This document shows, one piece after another, positions 1 through 12,336 of a stretch of 64,000 bases of DNA. Numbering within the stretch: position 1 is the stretch's first letter; the number at the start of each line of letters is the position of its first letter. The position numbers and the translations under genes were made by a program. A model generated the notes under the pieces. It ran no database searches. It had not been told where the DNA came from and worked only from the letters and a program-made list of their open reading frames with translations. Source of the stretch: Membranipora membranacea (Eukaryota; Bryozoa; Gymnolaemata; Cheilostomatida; Membraniporidae); contig OU612067.1 of the NCBI GenBank assembly GCA_914767715.1, positions 29,114,162 to 29,178,161 of the forward strand. The letters are read 5' to 3'.

Positions 1-259
1 CTACGCCTGCGAGTCTGAGCACTTACTACATCAACACATTGGCCCCTGGGACACATCACAAGTGCTTGGATAGTTACTAAAAAACTGTGGTTTTACTGTC
101 AATCTGGAGGAAATAGTGAGATCTGGAGTGATAGTGAAATCTGGAGGGTCCCACCTAAATAGGGAGACTTGGCAAGTATTATTCACTGGAACCCGATGCC
201 AGTAGTAACAATAAAAAATTTATGGTGTTATAACTACCATCATTATTTTTCTATTTCAG
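1..259. other. Upstream region of THAP gene, no coding seen
   Basis: No gene was recognised here. A short degenerate direct repeat built on the motif atctggag occurs about three times between 100 and 150. A pyrimidine-rich tract ending in ttctatttcag lies immediately before the ATG at 260, so the start codon probably sits at the beginning of a second exon, with an untranslated first exon further upstream, perhaps outside the window. Confidence 0.4.
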
Positions 260-3200
260 ATGCCTAGAAAAGAGTTTTTTTTTTGTGCAGCTGCCAACTG
301 CGAGGAGATACATCACCTGTTTACTTTTCCATCCAATGCTATAACTCGCCAAAAATGGGTGGATTGGGTCCGTGAGTCATTCAGAGACTTCAAACTTATC
401 CAAACTAGTCGTTTATGTTGGAGACATTTTCACAAAGAGGACATCAGAAATTACACCAGATATGTTCTTGGAGCCGAGAATAGGTGAGTTGTTATACAGT
501 GATCATCATCGGTGACATGCTTTGGTTTTTTTTTATCCAGTTAAACCATTGCCCCTTTGTTTCATACACTACATTTAATGTCATGCTTTCTTGAATGTTT
601 GGATATGATACGGATATAATATACAAATACTTTACACCTAACTGTCGGGAAATTCTACCTCAAGTTAGGATAGCCAGCATGGCCTTGTCTTAATTAGTCA
701 TAATCACCAACTTGTACGGATGAACGCGTAAAGCCTTACGGCAACCTGCCAGCCAAAAAGTCTGTTCATAACAAGGCTACCAGCTAGGCCTAAAAATATG
801 TTGTTTATCAACTATGCTATGATTTTATTTTTGTACTTTACTTACTATCTAAAACTAGCAGAGAAACTGTATATAATTTTATTAATATCGTAAAAATAGT
901 ATGCGCACGTTTGGTTTAGTCCGCTAGCTTACATGAATTGTCAAGTTGTAAGAGGGAAAGGTGTAAGATTTCTAAAAATAGTTACAGTATTGCATTTAAT
1001 TGTTATGATAAAGGATTATTATAACAGACAAAACATAGTTAGAGAATTGAATGTCGTTTCATCAGGATTTGATATTTATGACAGTCAAAGACTGAAATTC
1101 TCCACATAACTCCTGTCATGGTCAAAACACACTTACCTGTTGTAACATCAGAGGTTATCACAACTATATGTCACCATTGTTAACGCATTTGGTGTCAGCA
1201 GCCTCAGCCTATCCTCAGCTGCAACCTCAGAGTGCAGAGCAGTTTACATGACATCACATTACTAACATAAAAGCGTCTGCTGATCCTCTGTCAGTGTAGC
1301 CTTGTACACGTGGCCATGGGTTTCGGTTTTTTTGGTCAAAACTGGCTGTGTGAACAAGGCTACTGTCAGTGTGTTTAGACCTTTATGATTGATAAAAATA
1401 GTGATCTATATGGAAACTACACCTATTAGAATAACCTGCACTTTTATAGCCACATTGACAACATTTAATTTTTTTCTTGTTGCCATCAGAATGTACCTGC
1501 GCACCGATAGGGAAGTGTTACCGGGATATGTGGTTCCTGATGATATGCCAACACCAAGAAAGAAGCATGTTTTTACTCCTACAAAGGAAGAGAGAGAGTC
1601 TATCATTAGCAGTCTTCTGTCTGACCCTGAGCCGTAAGTTTGACACATAAATCATATTAATCTGCAGCTGCTAATCAAAACACATTGACAGCAAAGCCTA
1701 TCAGGAGGTATACCAGCTTTATAACATGCTAAACATGTTATTACCAACTGATGCCTGATATTTTTAGATTGGATAAATAATAAATATAAAAATATGAATA
1801 TAAAAAATTTACTAATATAATACTAATAAAAGTGCTGAATGTGCGGTACCATTATTATGAGACAAACCCACCCCTCACCTTATCTATTGCAAATATTTTT
1901 ATTTATTAGCAGGGTTCCCTTCTAAGAAACCTCTAAGCTAGTTGATTACTAGCTAATTAATCACAACTAAATATATTCCAAGCTTTTAATGATTTTACTC
2001 TGATGAAAAATTCTTATAAATTATCACAGGTCAGCTAAGAAATCCCGACGAGCGCTTGCACTTGGTGAGGGAACAAGTAGCCAGTCAGATGTACACCAGC
2101 AGACGGGAGGCGATTTAGTTATTGGAGAACAGACGGGCTCTCCTTCAGAAGTACCTTACTCGGAAACAACTGAGGTGTCTGAAGTTAGCCTTTTAACCCC
2201 AGTGACTGGAATAGCTGCACCTGCACTTGACATGAGCTCAGACCTTCCCTCTCCATTGCAGTCACAAGTCCCCGATCCCTGTCTGCCCAATCTGGACTTG
2301 TATCCGTCTTCCCCGACCAATGTTGAGCCTGATGATGTATTGGTTCATACAATACCAACTCTGTCTGAGGCAGTGCCGACGTCTTCAACCCCTACCAACC
2401 CAGTACAGATGTTACTTCCCACTCACCAGCCTCCCGCCATTTCAGTCTCACCTGCTCCATCTTCAGATAATCCAGTCTTCTTGAGATCTCTTGTACAAAC
2501 AGACAGTCAAACTCGACCTAGAGGGATGGTGGATGTGCCTTTGAGAGTTTATGGTGCTGTTCACATGCACAGTCAGGGTAGGTAATCGGTTGCTCAGGAG
2601 TTATGTTACAAATTTTGAATGGATGACATAACGAGGATTTTTTTTCAAATATTGCTGCAAGTTATTTGTTTGCCTTGCCTTGACATAATGTTAGCTAACA
2701 ATCGATCTTGGTTAGTTAGGGTGGGTGTCTACGTAAAGTAAAGAGGATGAGAAAAATTTTGATAGAAATAATTTTAGAAATTTCAAGCATCTATATCATG
2801 CGAATACGATACTCCTCTATGGTATTCATAACAGGTATTAATACCATAGAGGAGTAAAGCATTCATAAAAATAATCATGCATCATGCAATGCTGTAACTC
2901 GCTGACTAAATGTTAACCCAACCAGTTGATAGAAAACTACGGAACATGAAGTGATATGTTATTGCTTTCCCCATCATGCATTGATTTACATTCTCATTTA
3001 GATAACTGTTTGTTATTGATATCTGCTGTATCTTCTACACAACTTTTTTACCTACGCCTGCCCATTGCGTCTATATTCAATTTGGTTCTTATATTTATTA
3101 TTTCTATTATTATCTCTTTTAGCTTGCCAGGTTGATATTGTCAAACAAGCAAATATCCACACACAGACAGAATATAATCAGTAAGTTAATTATTCATATT

Positions 3201-6200
3201 TAAACACATCGCTCCTTCGGAATGAAGCACTGTCACAGTTTAATGAAGTCAAATTGATACTCTGGGTGCCCAACCTTTTCATTGAGGGCCCCCCCCCCGC
3301 AACCTCACCATAAATTAAACACACATATATGGGTGTGCAGTATTCCATCTCTGCAGCGGGGAATTTATTTCAAAATACTGTGACTATATGTACAGCTTTC
3401 CTTATTATTGTACAAATGACGAATGTAATAAACGTAGGGGTGAAAATTGTTTTCGCTACTACGCGATTTTATCAAAAGGGTTGAGGGCCGCATAAAAATG
3501 GGGCCGCATGCAGCCCTAGGGTTACTGGTTGGGCAGCCCTGCTCTAATTCAATTCACTGCGTGATGCATTATTATATAATTTGTATTGTATTAGTTGACA
3601 TCACATGACGTAATCCTGTCTGCCAACATCATAGTGGGGATGTAAGAACTTACCAGGTTCACTTGAAACCACACTTTTCTTTTAGGACTGGTATAAAGAA
3701 TTTCAGCGAGACCAGAGCAGATAAAAGGCTACAGGAACTTGAAGAGAATAAAACTGTGAAAAGACTACAAAGTATAAAATCTCCTAGTCAGCCAGCTAAA
3801 CCAGTACCTATAGTTATTGTTCCTGCACCATCTAGGCCTTCTGCTGATGATCATCCTCCAGATACTTCCCCAGACACATCAGAAAAAGCTTCATCATCAT
3901 CATCAGCTCCTACTGTGAGTACCAGTCGAGTTCTCACAAAAAGATTGGCTTTGTCTTTGTGAAAAATTCAGCAGGGTATTGACACCTTTTTTAACCTCAA
4001 AAATGGATTTTATACGCCACACTGATATCCAGATTAAACTATCAGCATAATATGTCAGTTTAGTCTAAGTCCCTCACATGTACAGATGTTTGTACTCAGG
4101 GCGTCATTCCAGACTCCTTGTGAAGATCATTGGACTTGGCTGCAATAACGGGTTATGGATGTAGTCAATTTTATGAAGATTCCATATACCCTATACTAAG
4201 TTTTAAATGTAAACCTGTATTGAGTGCATATCCTTGTATTCACCAGATTCATGAATACGGCAGCTCTGAGTACGAGGCGAGCTCAGAAGAAAATGTCCAG
4301 TTCATAGATGACATGGAGGAGAATGAATTAGTGTACAAAACTTTGTGAGTGTAATTATTTTATTGATTTGATATATTCAGACAAGAAATGAAATTCCTCG
4401 ATAAAAGTAATGGTTTTGTGCTTCAATAAACAATGATCGAAAGAAAGTCGAAAATTCTTAAAATATGCTAGTTACTATAAAAAATCATTATAAAAGTAGC
4501 GGGAATTTGAAATAATGTTTTTTGATAACACACTGCGTTTTTTTATTGTCGCGAAATAACATAACGATGAATTGTAGAAAAAAATCAAATGAACTGTAAA
4601 CACTTCCAAGGGAGCTACATATACAAAGCTGGTTAGAAAATTGTTCTTACAATGTTGTGTTGGATATTGACAGGTTTTTTTTATATTTACAGGGGAACTT
4701 CATGGTATGATGAGAAGAAGTTCATTGTCTACCAAGACAACCTCCTTCAACTATTGAAGCCGTGTATACGATGTGGCATGGAGGCTTTGGTGGAGCAGCA
4801 GCAGGCATATGGGTGCTACGTGCCTTTCAAAATATCTTGCCAGAGTGACAAATGCGGTCATGTTAGAGAGTGGGCTAACAGTGAAAAGGTGAATGGTGTG
4901 CCCATTCTAAATCTCCTCCTCTGTGCCACCATACTCTTCACTGGCTGCCTTCCGACTAAATTTTTACGAGCCTTCAACTTCCTGAATGTCTCCACAGTGA
5001 GCCCCGGTACATTCTTCAAATACCAACGGGAGTATCTACACGGGGTAAGTCAAGTTTCCAAGAAATCATGTTGCTATGATCCATTATGTTATGTCTTGTG
5101 AGGGGGATTGAGATGGAATGGGATAAATCATTCCGAATATGGTGATGTATTGCACTCATTGTCTACAAAGGCCGCGGACAAATTTGATTTTGTATATAAT
5201 GGTAGTAAATCTATCAGACAATTTTATAAAGTCAGCCAGATCCATCACCTTAATGCAAAGTTGTGTTTTATGGTTTCGATATACTATCTATTTTGAGTGT
5301 TTTCTCTCTGAATTTTGAGTAATTTAAGCAGTCAAAAATAAACTGAATATTTGTGTTCGATAACGCAGATAACGCACCGCATTTAGGACAGGAATGTTAG
5401 ATTGAATTGGTTTTACGGCGTGTATATTGGAGCTAGATAATCATGACTGGAGATATTAGCTAAGATACCGATTGGTATTAGGCACATGTATAAAAAGGAA
5501 TCATATGATTGACAAAAAGTATTGACATATCCCTCCACCAGTGTATGATAACAGTGATTGTTTGTTGTGACATAAGATATAAAAGGCTGGCGACAGGCCG
5601 CCTAGAAGTCCGAGTTATTTTAAATTCAGGTCAGCTATATTTAGCCATGTATTTCAACAAGGAAGACTCGTCAGCGATGTTCATTTGGTTTAAGTGTTCT
5701 CTGAATGGACCATGACCTGTGATAGTGTTTACAACATATGGCAGATGTGGCCTTCTGAGTTCTAATTATGTTATATTGCTGAAAGAGTAAAAATCAATGA
5801 TTTCTGTAGCCAGAGATGGTTTTTAGCAGAATTTACATTGTGCTATTTCGTTGACTAAGGGATCTCCAGGTTTTAATAGTCTGAATTATCTTTTGTTAAG
5901 GTTGTGAGGGAGGTGTATGAGAAGAGGATGGCGGAGGAGAGAGCCAAACTACAGCAGCCACTAAAACTGAATGGCGATGGGCGGTTCGACTCCCCTGGCC
6001 ACAGTGCCATGTATGGCATCTACACATTTATGTGTGCCGCAACCAGTAAAATTGTTGCAAACAGTTTGGTAAAGGTAAGTTATCTTGCATCATACAGTGA
6101 AAATTAAATTGTTTTGGATAAATGTGGATGGTGACATCAGTGTGATACAGAATCATTGAACTCCATAGCTGGAGTGGTGTAATTACCTTTATTTTGCCCA

Positions 6201-9200
6201 ACAACGGGTTTGCAAAAATAGCCAGTCCCTGTGGCATTCTAGAAAAGCCCAAATCATCGACGCTGAAAGCAATTTATTACTGTTTGCAGTTTTGAAAACA
6301 AGATAAATTCCTAGGCTATATTATTCATGCTAGCAGGGACAGCCGATCAGATCAATGTCAGATCAATCCCTGTGTTGAGTGTCCGAACTGTATAAGGTTA
6401 TCCTGATAATTCCGTTCTATGAGAAGAATTTATTTCAGTGTACACATAACACAAGATCGTCATTGGCTTTATGAATAACTTGATGCCAAAACTTTAGCGC
6501 ATGAACACATTTTTCTATCTATTTTTCTCACAGTGTACAGAGACAACTTCCTCTTCAGCTATGGAACTAGAGGGGCTAAAGCGCTGTAGAGCCTATCTTG
6601 ATCTAAACAATGTCGCTGTCGAACAGCTTACAACAGACCGCCACGTCAGTGTGAAGGCGTATATGAAGAATTCTTGGAAGGCTGTCAAACACTACTTTGA
6701 TACTTGGCATCTCACAAAAGGTATGCTAGAATCTCAAAAAGTAACACTGTATCATGTTTATAGAAGCTTCTATCCTAATAGAACTCAGCGTAAATATTTA
6801 TCACCCAAATCTATCCATCCATATCACACATGCAGACAGTCATCGCAATAACAATATTATAAATGCACCCTACTCTCATAGCATAATCATATTATCGCAA
6901 TGTAAACAAGACATGACACTGTGGTTTCTTCCTGGTCGAAATACCACAAATAAGCAGTAAATAAATGCTGTTGCTGTAGACAGGAGACATGAAAAGTAAT
7001 CCTACACTAAATGACAATGAATTTTGAAAATAGATAGATTGTGACTATGAATTCAGTTATCCTCATCTGATGGATTACTTATTGATGTTTTTGTTAACAA
7101 ATCTGTTGTAGGACTGCGGAAGAAACTTAATAAGTTGTCCACAAAGAAAGTTGGGTTCAAGCAATCTGGCCGCTGGATACCAGCCATTATAGCCCACCTA
7201 TGGCATGTTATCACCAACACTGCTCCAGGTGACCAACGGATGGCATGGTGGAAGTCATGCGCAAATCATATTTGCAACATCCATGACTTGGAAGGAGACG
7301 GAATCGGAAAATGTAAGCACCCAGATGAAGAAGTTCGGTACAACGAGCAAGGGGAAGAACTTGTTGTTGAGTGGATTGTTCCAGGTTCGTTGACATTTGA
7401 ATTAGCCTTTGCTCTGTTTGTTATGATTATGCATTTTCCACCCAGATTTGCAAGGAAACAGGCCCACAGATCAGCAAATAAGTGCTATTTAGACACCTGT
7501 CTTGAACGTGGCTAATTCTGCAATAAGTTTCCTTATGCACTTGCCATACAAATGCGTAATTCTGAATCGATGATTCATTTTGAAAGACGAATCAAGTTGC
7601 CACATGTGATTCCTTATTACAGATACGCAGCTTGACTTGGAAACGAGAAAGGTACTGTGGGAGAAAGGGTTTATGGAGGCAATAAACATGGCCAGTGGGA
7701 CCTCGACAGGAGAGTTGGAGAGCTTTCATGGCGAACTCAACCGTAATGCACCCAAAATGGAGGGGTTTTCCTACTCTGGAATGCTTTCACGGTAAGAACT
7801 TTACACAGACTGGTGCGCTAACTATACACACTAGGTATGCACACATGGCCGTCTGCATGTGGATTACAACAGGGATAATTTTTCTATAATAGTTGTGGGT
7901 CCTGTGTAATATGTTGTAACAAATCTTAGGAACACCAAGTAAGTAGGCCCACTGGTCAATCATGATTAATCCCAAAGTGCCAAACATAAGTTCACCATTC
8001 CACTGCCATGAGTAAAGTAAAGCAACAAGGATTATGTAAAAATATACTAGAGACCACTAGTGACTTACATAACCCAACTACACTGCAATATATTGGCTCA
8101 CGAGCATACAGCTTTTTGGTAGTTTACTTTGATTGGGGATTAATTTTGTGATTGATTTTGCAACATCCAAGCGTGGGAATCACACTGAAATTGCCGTGGG
8201 AATCACACTGAAATTTCCGGAAATATCTTATTATTTTTCATGTTAAACACCAACGAAGCACTTGAACCAGACAGGTTTTATTTATGAAACCTGTCTGTAC
8301 AAGTGCTTAGTAGTCTATAGCATGAAAAACAGTAATAAATTACTGCGAAATTCACACGCTTGGTTGTTTCATAAATATAATCTGATAAATCTCTACTTAT
8401 TTTTAGAACACAGCTGACCATTTTACAACACAACGAAAATTGCCAACGGTCGGTAAAGATGATGGCAAGTGATCCTACCAAACCGAGGAAAGTAATACAC
8501 CGCTCGAAAGCCACCAAACAAACCCCGACAGTTCAGTTTGTAAGAGAGGATGCCACATACAGTGAGTCAAAATTCATTATCATGATGAAATAATGGTAAA
8601 TTGAAAAAGTTTCCCCAGACAACAAGTTGCAGAAACATCCAAAACATAATGTTGTATTATTAGTCATTTTGAGGAGCCACAACTACCGGAAACACCCAAA
8701 TATCATTACCAGCCGACATCAAGTGCTCAGACTGCAAACTGGTGTAGTTAGTCAGCAAACATTGATAACCTACTACACTTGACTGGAAGTCCGCTCAACT
8801 TTACAAGAAGTTAATTAATTCAATCTAATTGTTACAGGTTACATAGATGACATGTACAAATGCCTGGATGGTTATGTAAAAAACCGAACACGGCCTCTCC
8901 TCAATGATATTGAGCCTCCAACACTCGCGTCTAAAGGACCTCAATACGATTCCATCGAAGAAGTGGAGGCTGAAATGGAAAAAAAAAGACGAGGTGGGTT
9001 GGCAAAACCTCACCACATTACGCTGACACAAAGATATGCAGAAAGCCGAGGGCGGAGCCGCGGCCGTGGCAGAGGCAATATCTCTGGAGCAGAGCAGCAA
9101 GCTACTCCACAGCCTAAAGAACAGCCTGGTAGAGGAAGACCCAGCTCAGCTGAAGCAGCAGAGCAGCAAGCTACTCCAAAGCCTAAGAAACAGCCTGGTA

Positions 9201-9325
9201 GAGGAAGATCCAGCTCAGCTGCAGCAGATGACAATTTGAGCCAGGTAATTGTTACCTCTAAAAAAGGCAAAGCCAAGGGGAAAGCACCGATGAAGGGCAA
9301 ATCTCTGTCAAAAAAATCCTCATGA
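260..9325 (+). CDS. THAP-domain DDE transposase-like protein, 13 exons, about 1032 aa
   Basis: Exons read by eye: 260-483, 1490-1633, 2030-2577, 3123-3180, 3686-3914, 4247-4344, 4693-5044, 5901-6074, 6534-6720, 7112-7384, 7623-7791, 8407-8561, 8838-9325. All junctions are GT/AG and every phase agrees, giving one 1032-codon frame. Residues 9-56 form a THAP zinc finger (C9-x4-C14-x38-C53-x2-H56, with Pro24 and Trp33), which binds DNA. Residues 90-430 are low-complexity Ser/Pro/Thr-rich. Residues 458-488 hold a C-x2-C...C-x4-C knuckle. An RNase H-like DDE core follows: GDGRFDSPGHSA (D577/D581), LTTDRH (D644), the D-x2-H signature DTWH (665-668), and GELESFH with candidate Glu793/795. The tail (890-1032) is RG-repeat and lysine-rich, probably nucleic-acid binding. 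The layout resembles THAP-bearing cut-and-paste transposases (Kolobok or P-like), but the superfamily is not proven. The intact catalytic residues allow either a live transposase or a domesticated copy. An alternative donor, CAG|GTAATT at 9245, could splice to the mini-exons downstream. Confidence 0.82.
640..1048 (+). repeat. Interspersed repeat copy in intron 1 (paired with 11480-12336)
   Basis: This stretch of intron 1 of the THAP gene matches 11480-12336 in the same order and orientation. Shared blocks include gtcgggaaattct, agccagcatgg, aaagcctaacgg-type and cagagaaact segments, caaatttggtttag-type text, and a final cagacaaaaca. This copy has one monomer of the about 160-bp unit that is present three times in the downstream copy. 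It carries no coding potential. It may be a non-autonomous element, or DNA duplicated within the locus. Confidence 0.6.
2810..2856. repeat. Perfect 17-bp inverted repeat (hairpin) in intron 3
   Basis: Arms 2810-2826 and 2840-2856 are exact reverse complements (tactcctctatggtatt and its mirror), separated by 13 nt. It lies in intron 3 of the THAP gene. It could be a tiny fold-back element or a structural element of the intron RNA. No target duplication is evident. Confidence 0.7.
3260..3541. mobile_element. hAT-like MITE in intron 4
   Basis: The left end reads gggtgcccaacc and the right end ggttgggcagccctg, so the outer ends form an imperfect inverted repeat. Subterminal blocks rich in gagggccgc and ccgcatgcagccc follow, a pattern typical of hAT non-autonomous elements whose termini read CAGGG..GCCCAACC. 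It is about 280 bp long, includes a poly-C run near 3289, and has no coding. The target duplication is not clear. Confidence 0.45.
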
Positions 9326-11400
9326 CTTTTCGTTTAAAAAACATAGTCAAGTCAATTTTTATTCCATGTACGCTATATAATTACACATTTTTTATTTTCT
9401 ACCCGCTGTTGCATCATTTCCAAGGGGAAAGCACCGATGAAGGGCAAATCCCTGTAAAAGAGATTATCATGACTTTTCATTTTGAAAACATAGTCAAGTC
9501 AATTTTTATTCCATGTACGCTATATAATTACACATTTTTATTTTCTACCTGCTGTTGCATCATTTCCAGGGGGAAAGCACCGATGAAGGGCAAATCCCCG
9601 TCAAAGAAATCATCGTGACTTTTCATTTTCATTTTGAAAACACAGTCAAGTTAATTTTTATTCCATGTACGCTATATAATTACACATTTTTATTTTCTAC
9701 CTGCTGTTGCATCATTTCCAGGGGGAAAGCACCGATGAAGGGCATATCCCCGCCAAAGAAATCATCGTGACTTTTCATTTTCATTGTGAAAACAATTTTG
9801 AAAACACAGTCAAGTCAATTTTTATTCCATGTACGCTATATAATTACACATTTTTATTTTCTACCTGCTGTTGCATCATTTCCAAGGGGAAAGCACCGAT
9901 GAAGGGCAAATCCCCGTCAAAGAAATCATCGTGACTTTTCATTTTCATTTTGAAAACACAGTCAAGTTAATTTTTATTCCATGTACGCTATATAATTACA
10001 CATTTTTATTTTCTACCTGCTGTTGCATCATTTCCAGGGGGAAAGCACCGATGAAGGGCATATCCCCGCCAAAGAAATCATCGTGACTTTTCATTTTCAT
10101 TGTGAAAACAATTTTGAAAACACAGTCAAGTCAATTTTTATTCCATGTACGCTATATAATTACACATTTTTATTTTCTACCTGCTGTTGCATCATTTCCA
10201 AGGGGAAAGCACCGATGAAGGGCAAATCCCCGTCAAAGAAATCATCGTGACTTTTCATTTTCATTTTGAAAACAATTTTGAAAACACAGTCAAGTCAATT
10301 TTTATTCCATGTACGCTATATAATTACACATTTTTATTTTCTACCTGCTGTTGCATCATTTCCAGGGGGAAAGCACCGATGAAGGGCAAATCCCCGTCAA
10401 AGAAATCATCGTGACTTTTCATTTTCATTTTGAAAACACAGTCAAGTTAATTTTTATTCCATGTACGCTATATAATTACACATTTTTATTTTCTACCTGC
10501 TGTTGCATCATTTCCAGGGGGAAAGCACCGATGAAGGGCATATCCCCGCCAAAGAAATCATCGTGACTTTTCATTTTCATTGTGAAAACAATTTTGAAAA
10601 CACAGTCAAGTCAATTTTTATTCCATGTACGCTATATAATTACACATTTTTATTTTCTACCTGCTGTTGCATCATTTCCAAGGGGAAAGCACCGATGAAG
10701 GGCAAATCCCCGTCAAAGAAATCATCGTGACTTTTCATTTTCATTTTGAAAACAATTTTGAAAACACAGTCAAGTCAATTTTTATTCCATGTACGCTATA
10801 TAATTACACATTTTTATTTTCTACCTGCTGTTGCATCATTTCCAGGGGGAAAGCACCGATGAAGGGCATATCCCCGCCAAAGAAATCATCGTGACTTTTC
10901 ATTTTCATTGTGAAAACAATTTTGAAAACACAGTCAAGTCAATTTTTATTCCATGTACGCTATATAATTACACATTTTTATTTTCTACCTGCTGTTGCAT
11001 CATTTCCAGGGGGAAAGCACCGATGAAGGGCATATCCCCGTCAAAGAAATCATCGTGACTTTTCATTTTCATTTTGAAAACAATTTTGAAAACACAGTCA
11101 AGTCAATTTTTATTCCTTGTACGCTATATAATAACACATTTTTATTTTCTACCTGCTGTTGCATCATTTCCAGGGGGAAAGCACCGATGAAGGGCATATC
11201 CCCGCCAAAGAAATCATCGTGACTTTTCATTTTCATTGTGAAAACAATTTTGAAAACACAGTCAAGTCAATTTTTATTCCATGTACGCTATATAATTACA
11301 CATTTTTATTTGCTACCTGCTGTTGCATCATTTCCAGGGGGAAAGCACCGATGAAGGGCAAATCCCCGTCAAAGAAATCATGACTTTTCATTTTGAAACA
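9322..11400 (+). repeat. Tandem array of 13 units, each an intron end plus terminal mini-exon of the THAP gene
   Basis: Thirteen copies begin with the same ttgcatcattt anchor at 9409, 9555, 9707, 9871, 10023, 10187, 10351, 10503, 10667, 10831, 10995, 11159 and 11323. Spacings are 146, 152 or 164 bp, and the 12-bp step comes from presence or absence of an aacaattttgaa segment. Each unit has a T-rich tract, a 3' splice-site-like ttccag or ttccaag, and a short frame coding for GKAPMKGKSPSKKSS or the variant with GISPPKK, followed by a stop. This is the same peptide that ends the THAP protein. Units with ccaag would place that frame in phase with a donor at 9245. Two exon variants and two unit lengths mix in higher-order patterns, indicating repeated unequal exchange. 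Confidence 0.85.
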
Positions 11401-11479
11401 TAGTCAAGGGATTTTCAGTTTTGTGCATTATATACTTATATTCCAAACAATAGACTAAGTGTTCTTATTACTTATCTAT

Positions 11480-12336
11480 CAGATTGTCGGGAAATTCTTC
11501 CTCGTCAGGACAGCCAGCATGGGCTTGGCTTAAATATTCCCGTTGAGTAAGGTAATTGTTATCTCTAAAAAAACCAAAGCCGAGGGGAAAGCACCGATGA
11601 AGGGCAAAGAAATTATTGTCACAGTTCATTTTCATTTTGAAACCATAGTCATAGCCAGCATGGGCTTGGCTTATTTGCTCCTGTTATCCAACTTGTTAGG
11701 ATGACCGTGTAAAGCCTAACAGAAACCTGCCAGTCGAAAAGTCTGTTTCACACGGCTATCAGCCAGGCAATAAAATATGCTGTTTATCAACTTTACTATG
11801 ATTTTATATGCATAGCAAGCATGGGCTTGGCTTATTTATTCCCGCTATCCAACTTGTTAGGATGAACGCATAAAGCCTAACGGAAACCTGCCAGTCAAAA
11901 AGTCTGTTCCACACGGCTATCAGCCAGGCAATCAGACATGCTGTTTATCAACCATACTTTGATTTTTTATGCATAGCCAGCATGGGCTAGGCTTATTGTT
12001 CCTGCTATCCAAAATGTTAGGATGAACGCATAAAGCCTAACGGAAACCTGCCAGTCCGAAAGTCTGTTTCACAAGGCTATCAGCCAGACAATAAATTATG
12101 CTGTTTATCAACCATACTATGTTTATACAACTTACTATCTAACGCTAACAGAGAAACTAACAGAGAAACGGGATGCAATTTGATTAGTACAGTGGACAAA
12201 TAATATGCACACATTTGGTTTAGTTGGCTACATAAAGTGTCAAGAGTGTAAGGTTGCTAAAAATAGTTACAGTCGGAACATTTATAATTGTTATAATAAA
12301 TTATTATTGTAACCTGTTATGACAGACAAAACATTA
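11480..12336 (+). repeat. Repeat block with three about 160-bp monomers between the two convergent genes
   Basis: Monomers beginning atagc(c/a)agcatggg start at 11651, 11812 and 11973, spaced 161 bp, with a partial monomer near 11510. The right part (12130-12336) matches 845-1048 in intron 1 of the THAP gene. Positions 11548-11650 are a second copy of the end of THAP exon 13 (matching 9240-9350), so this sequence brackets the mini-exon array on its far side. The block ends at the stop codon of the minus-strand ballast-domain gene. Confidence 0.7.

Noticed and set aside
3915..3962. Exon 5 of the THAP gene ending at the stop at 3960-3962
   Set aside because: Using the donor at 3915 keeps phase with all following exons through the DDE core. 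The read-through stop could be a minor isoform, but nothing supports it.
9555..11383. A series of overlapping about 75-residue plus-strand frames
   Set aside because: They read through intron-like sequence from one array unit to the next in the alternate frame and repeat the same text. They are a by-product of the tandem array, not separate genes.
9409..11390. CRISPR-like regular spacing
   Set aside because: The whole unit is repeated, not short repeats with unique spacers, and the genome is an animal's.
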